DNA from: Laetiporus sulphureus 93-53
Taxonomy: Eukaryota; Basidiomycota; Agaricomycetes; Polyporales; Laetiporaceae
Assembly (NCBI RefSeq): GCF_001632365.1
Contig: NW_024468585.1
Span: 60,748 to 124,747, forward strand
DNA length: 64,000 nucleotides
Direction: 5' to 3'
Shown one piece after another: positions 48,586-61,100 of this stretch (the stretch's first letter is position 1; each line of letters begins with the position of its first letter). A model generated the notes under the pieces. The model saw only the letters and a list, made by a program, of their open reading frames with translations, was not told the DNA's origin and ran no database searches. The translations under genes and the position numbers were made by a program.

Positions 48586-51222
48586 ATAGCGGTTCCTGCT
48601 ACTGTTGCAATCAAAGGACTTCCTCGCTATGCTTCCGTGCGTTGTGCTTGAACCGAGCGATTAAGAGGCGGCTGCTCTTCATCAGCTCCTGCACAGAATG
48701 TCTCAGCCTGTTTTGTCCCCGAGTCCGACTGCCCCCATACGCTCTCCTCTATCCAATGTATGTATGTCAGCGATGTTTCCTTACTCGTTTAGCTGTCAGT
48801 CAATACTGTATGATCGCCACCGAAGCGCCGGACTTTATATACTTGTACTCTCTCTCCTTAAATGTTGCACTTCTTAGGTCCCTCTTAATCAAATACTGAT
48901 TATTTCCAAGAAGCCATACAAGTGCTGAAATGACATGTCTTCTTGCTTCGGTTTTGGATGTTTCGTGATTCGCCCTGTTGGATAGCAATTGTATCAGTCT
49001 AGTCAGTGACGCGGTTCGTTCTCCAGTATTTTGCATACGGAAAACATTTTACTTTACTCTCAAAGACATCGCACGTTCCCTCAGCAGGATTGAAGTGCAA
49101 AAGACTACAACAGGGCCTCCTCCTGGGGTCGAACGAGCATAAAAGGCACTGCTTGAACTTCCTTCGACAGCGATTGGAAGCGAAGCCATAACATTGCGGG
49201 CTCCAGATCTGCCTCCGGGACTCTGTTCGATCTATGCAATCTAATCGGAGTGATTTGCTATTACCTTGACAGCGATCGTAAGGAAGCAACCCCGTCAGTC
49301 AAGCTTACAGCAAGGCTACAAGATGCACGCTTGGCTTACAATGACTGTCATACAGTGAAATGCAAAATCAAATAATGGGTCCGAACAAGCAGATAATCGC
49401 TGGACCATCGTATTTCCATCGCATACCCGGAGTTTCTGTCCTCATGCGGCCGCTAGGTTTCCATCCTGCAATAAATCATTTTGCGGATACTACACCACTC
49501 AATAGCCGAGCATCGTGGTGCCTTGTCTCCTATAGATGGAAGGACGATGGGCCACTTTGGAGCCCCGGACCAGATATGCAGTTAGCTCCATCTGTTGCCG
49601 ATTGCTTCGGGTGAAAAACACTATAAGGCCCACCAATGAGAGTTGTTTGCGCATGAGAGGTCGAAGCGCGAGCTGATGATACAAGACAAATGGAAGCCAA
49701 GTTCGGATGGTTCGGCTCGAATCAAGCACCGTGCGTTGAGGCCGTGAGAGCATCGCGAAAGTATCGGAGGTTGCTATCGACAGATGGGAAGCTGCTCTCA
49801 GTACCTGGCGTTGCCGCTTCGTAGAGGTGTGTCCATCCAAGGCCACGTCCGGTAGAGGCTGCGTGATTCACCAAGGGGTGTGTGTATGTCTCACACAACT
49901 TGCCGATAAAGAACCGTTGTAGCAAGGTCCTTAGCTTCAGAAACGGACGATGCCAGACGGTAATGAAAACCATTCAAATGTCAGAGCGTTTGAATGCAGG
50001 ATCGCTTCGTCGAAGGCTGGACTGGACAGGAGGAAGGCATCTAGTGCAAAGGCGGAGTACCAATGTCGGGTACTGAGGGGCTTGGGCGGACTTTGAGAAA
50101 AAAGACATCCATGAACTGTGGACTGATCCACGAACTGTAGACTGATCCACGCAGGTTTCTATCTGCAATACAAGAGACCCGGGTTGACGGCGGCAAGCAG
50201 GAATTTTGTTTGCTTAGGATTGGAAGATGGTCCTCCAGTAGGAGCATCAGATATTCTTGCGCACTGACTATCGTCTTGGAAGACGATATGCGCGTCGTGT
50301 GAACATCGTGTATCACGCACCGAAATCGGCTTGGAATGCAGATAGACAGGAGCATTACAAGCGAGACGCCCTCCGCCTATTCCTGATTCGCTCATGACGT
50401 GAAGAGCGGCCAAGAGCCGTCTGTTCCAAGACGTGCGGCCGCTATCGTCTCGGGGACCTATTTCTTTATGTGAGCAGCCGTTCCACGACCGCATCTCATT
50501 AGCCTCCATTCTGGTGTCCACCAATGATGGACAGGACGTAGCCGCCGTTTCAGCATATGTGTGGCGGCGGGCGATAAGCAAAAGCTTTGTTTCGGGCGTG
50601 AAAAGGTCGAGTATTCCGGTCGGAAGACCGACGGGAGCGGCCGTGGCAGCTCCCAACACGAGGCGGTGGCAGAGAGATCGTCGCGCACAAAGAATGTCTC
50701 CGCATTTGCAGACGTCGGTCACCAAGCTTCGTGCGCTGAAGACTGGAAAGTCGGGATGGCGGGAGGCCCGGGGTACAGCCTGCGTCCAACTGTAACCGTA
50801 TCAGAGAACGTATCAAAACACCGGGATGAATGACGTCGCTGACTAAGCAAGGTAGAATCGTTCCACTAAAATATTCGCTTTTATTGCGGTATTTCCTCGC
50901 GACCCATGGCGACGACGTGTCCCGCAACCCCCCGCGACCCTGTCTGTTTGCGAGCGACGGCATAAGCCCGTTGCTGATACACAGAGCACAAAACGTAAAC
51001 ATATCACCAGGAGGTTTCGGTGAGTACTATTCCCGCAGCGCTTCGCCTGTGCAAAATACTTACCCTAGCCTCGTACGATGTGGAACCACCTTGATGATTT
51101 GTGATGCACATGCACAGGCACCCTGCTATTTATCTCCACCTTCTACGCCTGCAACCCCTGGTAATCGGTACCCATTCATTTTTTAATCCTCCCCCCGCCG
51201 TGCTCGTCCCCACCGTGCCAGG
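48586..51222. other. 2.6-kb gap without a supported gene; small 19-bp tandem repeat
   Basis: No splice chain or family motif was found on either strand. A 188-residue minus frame at 50159-50725 has no ATG at its head and no recognisable domain. At 50113-50150 a 19-bp unit (GAACTGTGGACTGATCCAC) is repeated with one change. The right end holds the upstream region of HMG-CoA reductase. The gap is long for this gene-dense window. Confidence 0.4.
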
Positions 51223-54200
51223 ATGCGTGCTCTCGTCCGGCCCCTCGCAGTACACAACGCGTTCTTTCCCATCGAGTCCATCGTCTCCGTATTCGTCCTC
51301 GCAACCCTCGCCTACTTTCACATCCTCACCGGCATCAAGCATTCGTCCTTCTTCGCCTCGACCTATCCGACTAATGTGCGTCCAGCGCATGCCCGTCTCA
51401 GCGCCGACGAGTGGGTGGGTGTGAGCCAGCGCGATTGGAGCGATGCATGGAAGCATCCAGAACACGGCATGAAGGCCCTGGAACTGCAACAGATCGTGTT
51501 CAAACTTGATGAGCCCAAGGCGAAGGTATGTCTCTTCGCCGAGGGCGGGTGCTGGTACATCCGCTCACCGCCTACCTTGCAGGCTAGTACAGAGCTTGGT
51601 TCAAAGCCATCTGTCTTGTCCGAGATCACCCAACATCTTCCGTCACAGCTGACAAGTCTTTCGGGCGAGCCGTACTCGTCGGTGTGCTACTACCCAGGTT
51701 CAAACGTCACAGGCGTGCCATGCTTTGTGTCATCGTCGGCCGACGACGCATCGTCCGCCCTCACGTTGTCGTTTGTGCCCGGTGCACGCGAGGACTGGCT
51801 CGAGGCGTTGCGGCAAGTCAAGTCGGTCACCGTGGACGGCATTGAGTATGACCTGCACGGTGCGAAGCGCGAAGAGACAATCGGCGAGATGAAGAGCAGC
51901 AAGTGGGTCGCATACGCTCTGCGCGCGACATTTGTTCGCTTCTGGGAGCTCACCAAGGTGCGCATGGGTTGCGTTGGGATCCTTCATCATCATCTGACAT
52001 CCCTCTAGAAAGCCGACTCGCTTGACATCGTCGTCGTGCTTCTTGGCTACATCCTAATGCACGCGACCTTCCTTCGCCTCTGGCTCTCCTCTCGTGCACT
52101 CGGATCCAACTTCTGGCTCTCGACAGGAATATTCTCGTCATCAGTGACGGGCTTCCTCTTCGCGCTTACGTTCTGCCGATACCTAAATATTCCTCTCGAT
52201 CCAATTGCTATGACGGAGGCGCTTCCGTTCATGGTCTGCACGGTGGGCTTCGACAAGCCGCTGCGCCTTGCGCGCGCAGTGCTCGCGCATTCGCAGACAC
52301 TCAAGCCTCAAGAAGACGGGCGCATGAAACCCGCTGGTGACGTCGTACTCGAAGCGCTTGACCGCGTCGGGAACGTGATCCTACGCGACTATGTGCTCGA
52401 GATCCTGGTGCTACTCGTCGGTGTGAACAGTGGCGTTGGCGGACTCAAGGAGTTCTGCTCTGTCGCTGCTGTCTGCCTTGGGATGGACTGTCTGATGGTC
52501 TGCACGTTCTACACCGCCATACTCACCATTATGGTTGAGGTACGTGTTTTTTGTCTGCGTCTTACCCCTTTGTGACGCGCGGTCACTCCCGTTTCACGGG
52601 TCATGTGTGTGTGACTTCCGTCACGTCCTCTCCTATGACAGGAGGTCCGCCCGGGCTCGGCTCATTGTCCTTTGCTCGGCTCATTGTCCCTTTTTCCAAT
52701 GCCTGACCTGTTCTTGTCGTATATAGGTACGCCGCGTGAAGCTCGTCCGCGAAATGTCTCGCTCTCGCACGAGCAGCATCGTCGCGCCATCCGGCCATGT
52801 AGTGCGCCCTGCGCTGTCCAAATCCTCGAAGTCGGTCACAGCCCCAAAGAGCATAAGCGAGCGGGTCAAGGCCGCTGTACTTGGTGTCAAGGGCTCGCTC
52901 CTGCCTGACTCGCATGGCAGCAAGGCGCTTCCTGCGGATGAGAACCCGATGACGAGGCTTAAGTTGCTTCTGGTGAGTGCTGATCGTATCGATTGCATGC
53001 TTGTACCGATCCTGATGAGTGTTGCTGTGCCAGATTGCCTCTTTCCTGACCCTCCATATCCTGAACTTCTGCACGACATTGACTCCGGCTACCGCCCTAG
53101 CCCGTCATAACAGGCACTCTGCACGGACAGCAGCTGATGCGCTCCCTCCCGCTCCCCTTGTTGACATCACTAGCCCTTCCATCTCCAGCATCCTCGCAGA
53201 CCTCGCCAATGCTGAGGAGGCCGGCCTTACTTCCCCTGATCTTGTTGACCCTGAGTTGATCGTCAAAGTCGCGCCTCCTGTCTATCTCCACCTCGTCCCT
53301 GCAAGGAGCGTGGCCGCCTCGAAAACAGAGGCGATTGAGAACTTCATGTCTAGCTGGACCGACCTCGTCGGTGACCCAGTGTTCTCGAAGTGGATCGTCG
53401 TCTTCCTGTCCATCAGCGTCGCACTCAACGGCTACCTGTTGAAGGGCATTGCGGCTGGATCTGGCTTGGCAGCGATGAAGGCAGTGAGAGACAAGGGCGT
53501 GCGCTTCCGTTCGCGGGTGCGCTCGAGGGTCAGGCCGGAGAAGGAGGAAGAGTCTCAGGAGCAGGAGCACAAGTCGGTCGTTCCTGCGTTCATCATTCCT
53601 TCCGCGGCACCTGTGACCGCTGTGCCCGTGCAAGTGCGTGAGCCTGTGCGTCCAGTGCTCAGTGCGCCGCTCAACCTCGCGAGCGTGGATCTGAAGCTCC
53701 GAGAGGCTGCCATCCGCGCACTACCAACGCCTGCGGGGACACTGTCACCCTCGAGCGACGCGGAGAACAGTTTTGTCAAGGAGTCTTGCAGCACCGGCCT
53801 TCGCTCACTTGAAGAGTGCATTGACATATTCGAGAATGGTCCAAGGCCCGTGTCGGTCGCACTGTCGACGTTAAGTGATGAGGAGGTTATCCTGCTTGCA
53901 CAGAATGGCAAGATCGCCCCATATGCTCTCGAAAAGGTGCTTGGTGACCTGGAGAGAGCTGTTCTGATTCGTCGCGCATTGATTTGTGAGTCGCATATTC
54001 GCTCTCCGCTTGCGTCGGTTCGTTCGTGCTGATGTGACATCCTTCTAGCTCGTGCGTCCAGGACGAAAACGTTGGAATACTCTGATGTACCAATGAGTGG
54101 CTATGATTACTCTCGAGTGATGGGTGCTTGCTGTGAGAACGTCATTGGTTATATGCCCATTCCGCTCGGCGTCGCTGGACCGTTGAAAGTCGATGGCGAA

Positions 54201-55396
54201 CTGTACCCGATTCCGATGGCTACCGCTGAGGGCACTCTCGTTGCTTCGACGTCTCGTGGCTGCAAGGCCCTCAACGCTGGTGGCGGTGTTACGACCGTGC
54301 TCACATACGACGGCATGACGCGTGGCCCAGCGATCGATTTCCCCTCCATCGTCATGGCTGCGCAGGCCCGAGCGTGGGTCGAGTCCGCCGAGGGCTACGC
54401 CGTTGTCAAGGAGGCATTCGAGTCAACGTCGCGATTCGCAAAGCTGCAAAACATAAAGTGCGCCATGGCCGGCCGGACGTTGTTCGTGCGCTTTGCTACC
54501 CGCACAGGCGACGCGATGGGCATGAATATGATCTCGAAGGCTACGGAAAAGGCACTGGAGGCCATGAGCAAGGAGTTCCCCGAGATGGTTGTCCTCGCTC
54601 TCTCGGGCAACTACTGCACGGACAAGAAGGCTGCTGCGATCAACTGGATCGAGGGCCGTGGCAAGAGCGTTGTGGCTGAGGCCGTCATTCCGGGCAAGGT
54701 TGTCAAGTCCGTGCTGAAGACGACTGTTGAAGCGCTCTGCAATCTGAACACCAAGAAGAACCTTGTTGGCAGTGCCATGGCCGGTTCGATTGGTGGCTTC
54801 AATGCACATGCTGCGAATATCTTGACCGCGGTCTTCCTTGCGACCGGCCAGGACCCTGCGCAAAACGTGGAGAGCTCTCAATGTATGACGTTAATGGAAC
54901 CGTGAGTTTCCGCTGTATCATACAGAGCGCTTCAGCGTGCTGATGTCAACCTTGCAGGACTAACGGCGGCGAGGATCTGCTCATGACCATCACCATGCCC
55001 TGCATCGAAGTCGGCACCATTGGTGGCGGTACCGTCCTTGCTCCGCAACAAGCCATCCTGGATCTGCTCGGCGTGAAGGGCGCGCACCCCACAAACCCCG
55101 GCCAGAATGCCCAACAGCTTGCGCGAATCATTGCATCAGCAGTCATGGCGGGCGAACTGTCTCTTATCAGCGCGCTCGCTGCAGGCCACCTCGTTCGTGC
55201 CCACATGGCTCACAATCGCTCTCAAGCGAATACCCAAGCTAACACGCCGAGTACCTCGCGACCCGTCACACCCGGCCTCCCATCTCCAGCAGCCAGTACG
55301 TTTTGGGCTGGTGGCGCGACTCAGGGCGTGATAACACCCGTCACGTCTGGATCGCATTCTCCTGTGCCTGCCGGCTATGTCGTGGACTCGAAGTAA
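51223..55396 (+). CDS. HMG1: HMG-CoA reductase (class I), ergosterol pathway
   Basis: Reduces HMG-CoA to mevalonate with NADPH, the committed step of sterol and isoprenoid synthesis; an ER membrane protein. Six exons, about 1,250 aa. The first hydrophobic segment is [17 protein letters not shown]. The sterol-sensing region covers [20 protein letters not shown] to [17 protein letters not shown] second membrane part ([33 protein letters not shown]) precedes a long linker. The catalytic domain reads [36 protein letters not shown], the NADPH motif [44 protein letters not shown] and the catalytic His in [17 protein letters not shown] Ser/Thr/Pro tail ends [10 protein letters not shown]. All catalytic residues are present. 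Intron 2 is long (about 190 bp). Confidence 0.96.
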
Positions 55397-55664
55397 ATGA
55401 TCGTGCTCACATGTTTTACCTTGCCTTCGCGCGCTCTTCTTCATGCTGTTTCGTTCAGCGAATGAATGGAATTTACTTACCTCTATGTTGCATGACTAGC
55501 ATTCCAGTGTTACCCGTTCATTCTACTTATTAGCATTTTGCTTTGCATGACTACATAGATGGACTATTGCATATATTGTATTAACTCTAGGAGCAATGCG
55601 CGACGGAAGACTATGGGAAAACTGCCTACTTACTTGCTTGCATGTTCTGTTCTGTCGAAGCAGA

Positions 55665-56891
55665 TCAATCGAATGTCACACCGCCATTGATTAAGATCGT
55701 TTGGCCTGGGTGCCAACATGAGCTGTGAGTGAGCTCTACTTGAGGCATCGCGATTGTGATGCGCACCAGTGATGAAATGCGACTCCGGTTTAGCAAGATA
55801 GGACACAATGCTGGCTATGGTGTCGGGTCCGGCTTCTGGCGAGTCGAGTGGCAAGTTGAACATCTGCGGGGCTATCTGGAAGTGCGTCGAGCTCCGAATG
55901 CAGTGTTTCTACCTTCTTGACTGTCGACCCTGGTCCTCCATTAAGTGCATCGTCCGGATGGTGCGCTATCCGGTGAGATGTCACGCAAGGAGCATCCGCC
56001 TTGTGTAACGAACATACCGAGCGCTGTGATGATAAAGCCTGGTGCATACGCATTGACAGTGATGTTGTAAGGGGCAAGTTCTAATGCTGCAAAGTACATA
56101 GGCATGTCAGAACTTTTACTTCAGAGCACTACCTTGAAACGTACCGACACTCTGCGTGAGGCCTCGCACAGCGAACTTCGTTGCGCTGTATGCAGCGAGA
56201 TTTGTGGTACCTGTAAATGACGGGATCAGTGACGGAAACGGGTTTTGTTTTGCTGAGGCGCCTACCCTTCTTTCCAGCTTGTGAGCTGGCTCCTGTGTAG
56301 AATGTCCATTTCGAAATTGATATCGATATGCTTGACAACAGTTTCGTTCACCTAGAATTCTTCCGCCACGCCCTTGCTTGATCATCTGAATAGCAGCGTA
56401 CTTGTAACATAGCATGACTCCTTGTAGATTGATAGCTATGATGCGCTCCCAGTCCTCGGTAGACGCTGCCGCCTCGAGATTCGTGCATTGTTCACTTAGC
56501 GGATTACGGATAGCTTACTTTCCACAAAAGGCTTGTGTATCGCAATGCCTGCGTTGGCGACCATCTAAAAAAGAAATGCAAGTTCGGGCTTCATGAAAAT
56601 TTAGTAGCAATTCTTAGGGCGACATACCACATCTAGTCCTCCAAGTTCACCGACCACCACTGCGATCATATTTCGGACATCGTCTTCCCGAGAAACGTCC
56701 CCGGGCACCGAAAGTGCTCGCCTGCCTTTCGCCTGAATCTGCGCAACGACATCCTGTAGCTGATCAGACTTTGCTGCGATATCGTTGACTGCGACGTCCA
56801 GGCCATCATCAGCCAACCTTAGCGCGATGCTCAAGCCTATGCCCTGTGCGGCACCTGTGACTACCGCAACGCGAGGAGAGAACTCTGCCAT
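55665..56891 (-). CDS. Short-chain dehydrogenase, acetoin/diacetyl-reductase-like
   Basis: An NAD(P)-dependent classical SDR close to diacetyl reductase/2,3-butanediol dehydrogenase. It starts MAEFSPRVAVVTGAAQGIGL (cofactor loop TGAAQGIG). Then come GRRALSVPGDVSREDDV (adenine-pocket Asp), MVANAGIAIHKPF (NAG motif), INLQGVMLCYKYAAIQMI, and GASSQAGKKG with the catalytic Ser region. The active-site YSATK follows in TTNLAAYSATKFAVRGLTQS. Next come ALELAPYNITVNAYAPGF and a C-terminus GQTILINGGVTFD. Introns of about 50-60 bp separate at least seven exons. About 260 aa. The family is certain; the substrate is inferred from the ITG-QT-ILINGG end common in acetoin reductases. Confidence 0.87.
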
Positions 56892-57974
56892 GACGCTGTC
56901 TTGTTCAGAGCTTCTCTGGTGGTGAGCGGTACACTGGTGGGGGTGAGTCACTGCCTTGCTTTTACATTGCGGCCCACTGATGTAGGCTTATCCGAAAGTG
57001 CGTGGGATGGTGTATGGTCTCATGACAGCATCAGCAGTTCAACTTCCCACCTTCCTCGGAGGTAGTGGCCCGTATCATTGGTTGAAGAAAGGTAGCCACA
57101 CCAACAATACTACGGTGCTTTATTCGCTTCTGCTGATGATTAAATTCAGTCAATGATGTGCAATCAGGACATACACAAAAGTCAAAGCACGCATGAGCGC
57201 CTGAAAGTTGCTGTATGCAGACATGGAGCATTTCAATTACTCACGCACCGTGCGTGTAGCGGCGAGTTTTTGTAGCAATATTGGAACTGGAAGTTAGACG
57301 AAGAACTTTGCACGCCAAGTTCAGCCGAGGCGCATTCAGTGGATGAGCACAGATTAACAGGAAATATTTGATGGTACTCTGCCAGAGACGCTAAGAGATG
57401 TAAAGGTTCAGTTCGCTGTTACTATCGTCAATAATCGTTCGTCACAGAAGAGGCAACTGTCCCTGCATAACGGAGTGCTTTCAGCGAAAATATTGTTCAC
57501 AAGACACGAAAAATCATTGAAGACTCGACAAACAATGATGTCAGGACTCGCGAAAAAAAACACGCTGGAAGAGGCTATTGGTGTTGACTGCTTGGCGTTT
57601 ACTGGTAGAACACACCTACAAAGACAGCGGTCACTGCGGCCACCAGCCTTTTCGTGACGGCGGCGCTTGATGGTGCCCGACAACGGCATCCGAGTCTGCC
57701 ATTTGGCACTAAGTACTATAGTAAGTATGAGACTGGCACACCGGGGCCAGTATCGCTTACGACTCTGGCCTTCTCATGAGCTTCGCAGTCGTGCCGTGCG
57801 GACAACCAAATTTCCAGCGTTCATGTCTACATGACAGAGATCGCGGCGAGCCAGTGTAGCGTACATGATTGCCCGCTAGCGCCCTCTCACGGTGATTTAC
57901 GCGACTTCAGCGCTTGAGCTTGAGTGCTCAGCCGCAATCGATATTCAATCGTCTTGCCATCTCCACGGTAGCTA
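56892..57974. other. Intergenic, no gene seen
   Basis: Upstream of the SDR gene and left of repeat copy 1. Frames are short and AT-rich, with no motif. Confidence 0.45.
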
Positions 57975-58458
57975 CTGGATGACTTTCCGTAGGAATTTAG
58001 AATCTGTTTTGTTCCAAATGACTGAGTTTGAAAAATGTGATGCGCGAGTGTTCCAGACCGTAACCCAGTTTCGAGCCCAACTAGGTATGACTTTAGATAT
58101 GACTTTTTCCAGATCATAGCCACCTGTGCGTATCCCAGTTATTGCTGCATGCATTTCATAAGCAGTGCTGCTGCCATGCCCTGTTCAACATCGGAGACAC
58201 AAGCCATGATGTAATGATCGATGTCATTGAAGTTGACATTCCTCTGCCTGTTCAAGTCCATCTACACTGTGTGGTGAAGGACATTCAACAAAAAGGACGC
58301 GCGTCGCGTCACTGATCACAAGAGCGTGACAGGCCTCCGGGCATTGGCAACACTGCTGCCAGATCATCATCACCGCCAATCAGGTGGTGCATGATGCCAG
58401 AAAAAGCGTTGAAGCTGTCTGGAAAGCCTCAGAGACATCTGGAGAGGGGGGGTGCCCC
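57975..58458. repeat. Dispersed repeat, copy 1 (~485 bp)
   Basis: Direct repeat of 62341-62828. Both begin CTGGATGACT and end at CATCTGGAGAGGGGGG, with near-identical blocks such as GTTCAACATCGGAGACACAA and GACGCGCGTCGCGTC. By eye the copies agree at roughly 85% of positions with small indels. On the minus strand both read, with interruptions, EAFQTASTLF and CPEACRALVISDATRV-like segments. The element may therefore derive from a once-coding sequence of unknown type. Neither copy has inverted ends that I can see. Confidence 0.7.
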
Positions 58459-58958
58459 ATGCTCCAGATTCGTGCATTTGGAACAAGCATCGGAGTTTCA
58501 AAATGTCACACTGTCATGCCGGCTAAACTGCGGCAAGCAATCTGAAACAAATGTGTGTTCTAAAGCCGTATCTAAACGGCCTACGGAAAGTCATCCACTA
58601 TAGCAAGCCAGAACAGAAGGTATGCCCTCATTTTCCTTCGCAGACATGGCATCCCATTCCTTCTAATTCAGTAGCATGCAGCCAAAGAGAAACGTCCAAG
58701 TTGCGTTGTCGTAGCCATCGATTCTCGTTACGAGAGTGGAAGTATTGGAGAGTTGCCCAACTGACCAACTGGTAGTATACCGTTGCGTCTTGGCCCCCAA
58801 CATTTGAGCACCTCCCCCCTGAAAGCAAGCACTTACAACTCTGAATGCTCCATGCCATGATCCAGAACCCAAGTGCACTGGCTGAGGATGGGTTGGCTGC
58901 CTCTGTACGAGCTGAGGGTTAAGAATGAGTATATAATTTTTCGAGAAGCAACATTTAT
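58459..58958. other. Spacer between repeat and 5S gene
   Basis: No gene seen. TATATAATTT at 58930-58939 lies about 29 bp upstream of the 5S rRNA start, a position used by some fungal 5S promoters. Confidence 0.45.
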
Positions 58959-59076
58959 ATCCACGGTCATAGGACTCTGAAAGCACCGCATCCCGTCCGA
59001 TCTGCACAGTTAACCAGAGTGCCGCCTAGTTAGTACCACGGTGGGGGACCACGCGGGAATCCTGGGTGCTGTGGTT
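58959..59076 (+). rRNA. 5S ribosomal RNA, single dispersed copy
   Basis: 118 nt starting ATCCACGGTCATAGGACTCT and ending GGTGCTGTGGTT. The internal control region is recognisable (GTCCGATCTGCACAGTTAAC, GCCGCCTAGTTAGTAC). The 5' ATCCACGG pairs with the 3' CTGTGGTT to form helix I, apart from one mismatch. A long T run directly after (59076-59097, TTTTGTTTTTTTTT) is a Pol III terminator. No other rRNA gene is near; in many agaricomycetes 5S genes lie in the rDNA spacer, so an isolated copy is notable. It looks functional, but a transposed copy cannot be excluded. Confidence 0.9.
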
Positions 59077-60498
59077 TTGTTTTTTTTTCTGGAATTTGAC
59101 TTTGCTCATTGTTGCCTGCAGAGAAAATGTGGTCCTGCTATCAGACTTCTCATGCACTTCATGCACTATATATGCAAAACGTGCTTAGTTGTGATTTCCT
59201 GACTTTGAACCCTCCCCCCCCCCGGCACACACGTATGGTCAAGTCCGCCTTCAAGCTGTGCGGTTTACGTAGGAAACTTGCCAGGCAGCACATCTCTGTT
59301 CCGATAAAGTCTTATTTCCCTACTATGTTCCGTAGAATCTAGGGAGTTTCGCGCGGTGTGGCTCAAGGTACTTATCGCAGCGCGACGAAGATGATATGAT
59401 CGTATTCATCAAGTCCTTATCTCTGAAGCACATACTGAAGCGCTACAAGCGTGGATGGCACGAACTCATCTGCACACTGCCGCCACACTCGGCTACATCT
59501 CTTCCACGTAGATTGTGCCGGGTTCGGTGCATGGTCGACCAAGGGGGCAGCGCAGACAACACCGCACTTCTCCTGGCGTTGAGGTCGCTCTCGGGCTTCA
59601 AAACTTCAAACGCCATGGAGTACAGCTCAATAACGCATCCTTGGCGAGACGGAAGGGCTGTCGGTGCATTTCAAAATGCTCGTTGAGCGGCATGCCAATG
59701 TTGTCGCTTCTCTGGAAGGACGTACAGTGACATTCTCTGCATGCAAAGCATACGAGCTTGAACTCGTTGCCTTACTAGTTCGTCATTGAACCCCCGCTCA
59801 CTTTCAAAAAAACCTGGCCCATGGAAGGACTCGTAATAATGTGTCAAAATTGCACAGTATGTCGGCTAATTAGAAATGCAGACATAAAGGCAAACATGTC
59901 CATCCACCGAGACGCCGCCTATGTTATTCTAATATATCTGTTCTCAGCCCAATTTCTGCCACACGCGTTGCTGTCTACAAAGCAAAAGGCACTAGACATG
60001 TCGTATTTATGTATTTCCCGAAACAGCGTCGCAGACGATAACGATACAGAGTGCTCCATGCCATCGCTGGCCGAGCATAATCACTGACAACGCCGCACAC
60101 TCTCTACACGTTTGTGACGAAGTGAGTCCTCATTTATGCTGATTACACTGACTACAATTGGTTATAGATAGGTACATATGACTCGTCGGACACTAGCTTT
60201 CTCATTACCAGGACATTATCAACCCAGCACGCATAATTACATCGTCCTTTCAAAGTGATCGCAACGAAACATTACTTCTGATCTTCTGGACATCCTGAAT
60301 AGCCGGGGTAGCCACCGACATAACCAGAATATCCGCCAGATCTTCTCTTTGACTCCAGATGGTAACGGAGTGTCTTACACGCGCCGTGACGCGTATTGAA
60401 AAGCATGAGTTGACTACCGGTGCTCTTCTACAAGGGTTCCGAGATGATTTTACGATTTCGTATGTCGCGAGCATTTGTACTCATCTGACTTTCAATAG
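59077..60498. other. Intergenic, no supported gene
   Basis: A 96-codon plus frame (59396-59686) and a following frame reading HANVVASLEGRTVTFSACKA (59670-59790) are in different phases and show no family. A C10 run sits near 59215. The region may contain decayed coding DNA. Confidence 0.35.
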
Positions 60499-61060
60499 CC
60501 CGCACTACTTCGAAGTATGCAAGATCTCAGCCTGATCAAGATGGTAGGTCGCCTTCAGCGGCTCCGATATGCATCTGACCTTGCTATCTCAGATCTTCCA
60601 TGCACGATCAGGCATGCCTCACGAGATCATGGGCATGATGCAGGGCAAGGTCATGAACCATGCGCTCGTCATCATCGACTCGTTCGCACTGCCTGTACAA
60701 GGGACAGAGACACGCGTCAATGCAGCCAACGAGGCAAACGAATACATGGTGCAGTATATTCAGGCGAGGTAGCGGGGATGTATGAATTTCGGAACAGTCT
60801 AGGCTCGTACCTCTTACAATACTGTGCCTCCTTGCAGGTAGGGCGTTTGGAAAACGCGGTTGGATGGTACCACTCGCATCCCAGCTATGGCTGCTGGTTG
60901 TCTGGCATTGACGTCAACACCCAGATGATGAGCCAGAAGTTTCAGGGTCCTTTCATCGCGGTTGTCATCGATCCTAACCGCACAATCTCTGCTGGCAAGG
61001 TCGATATTGGTGCATTCCGGATGTATCTGGAGGAGTGTACGACCTTCAGCCTAAAACTGT
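60499..61060 (+). pseudogene. Broken CSN5 (COP9 signalosome JAMM subunit) fragment
   Basis: The sequence is plainly CSN5/Jab1: [82 protein letters not shown], and VAVVIDP-like [14 protein letters not shown]. The JAMM residues (E, HxH, x7-S-x2-D) are still there. It is broken, however. The frame of KISA hits a stop (TGA 60533-60535) because about seven bases are missing before LIKM. The donor after YMVQYIQA at about 60765 no longer gives an in-phase join. After GAFRMYL the family sequence dissolves into a C14 run near 61062. The N-terminal exon and the C-terminal third are absent. It is a partial copy; the functional gene must be elsewhere. Confidence 0.85.
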
Positions 61061-61100
61061 CCCCCCCCCCCCCCAAACTTCCCCATTCCCTCCTGAGCTA

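Noticed and set aside
50159..50725. 188-codon minus-strand open frame
   Set aside because: No ATG at its head (opens at TTG), no motif, no upstream signals and composition unlike neighbouring genes.
57240..57260. Short palindrome CACGCACCGTGCGTG
   Set aside because: Seven-base arms in a 1-kb gap are expected by chance, and no second copy was noticed.
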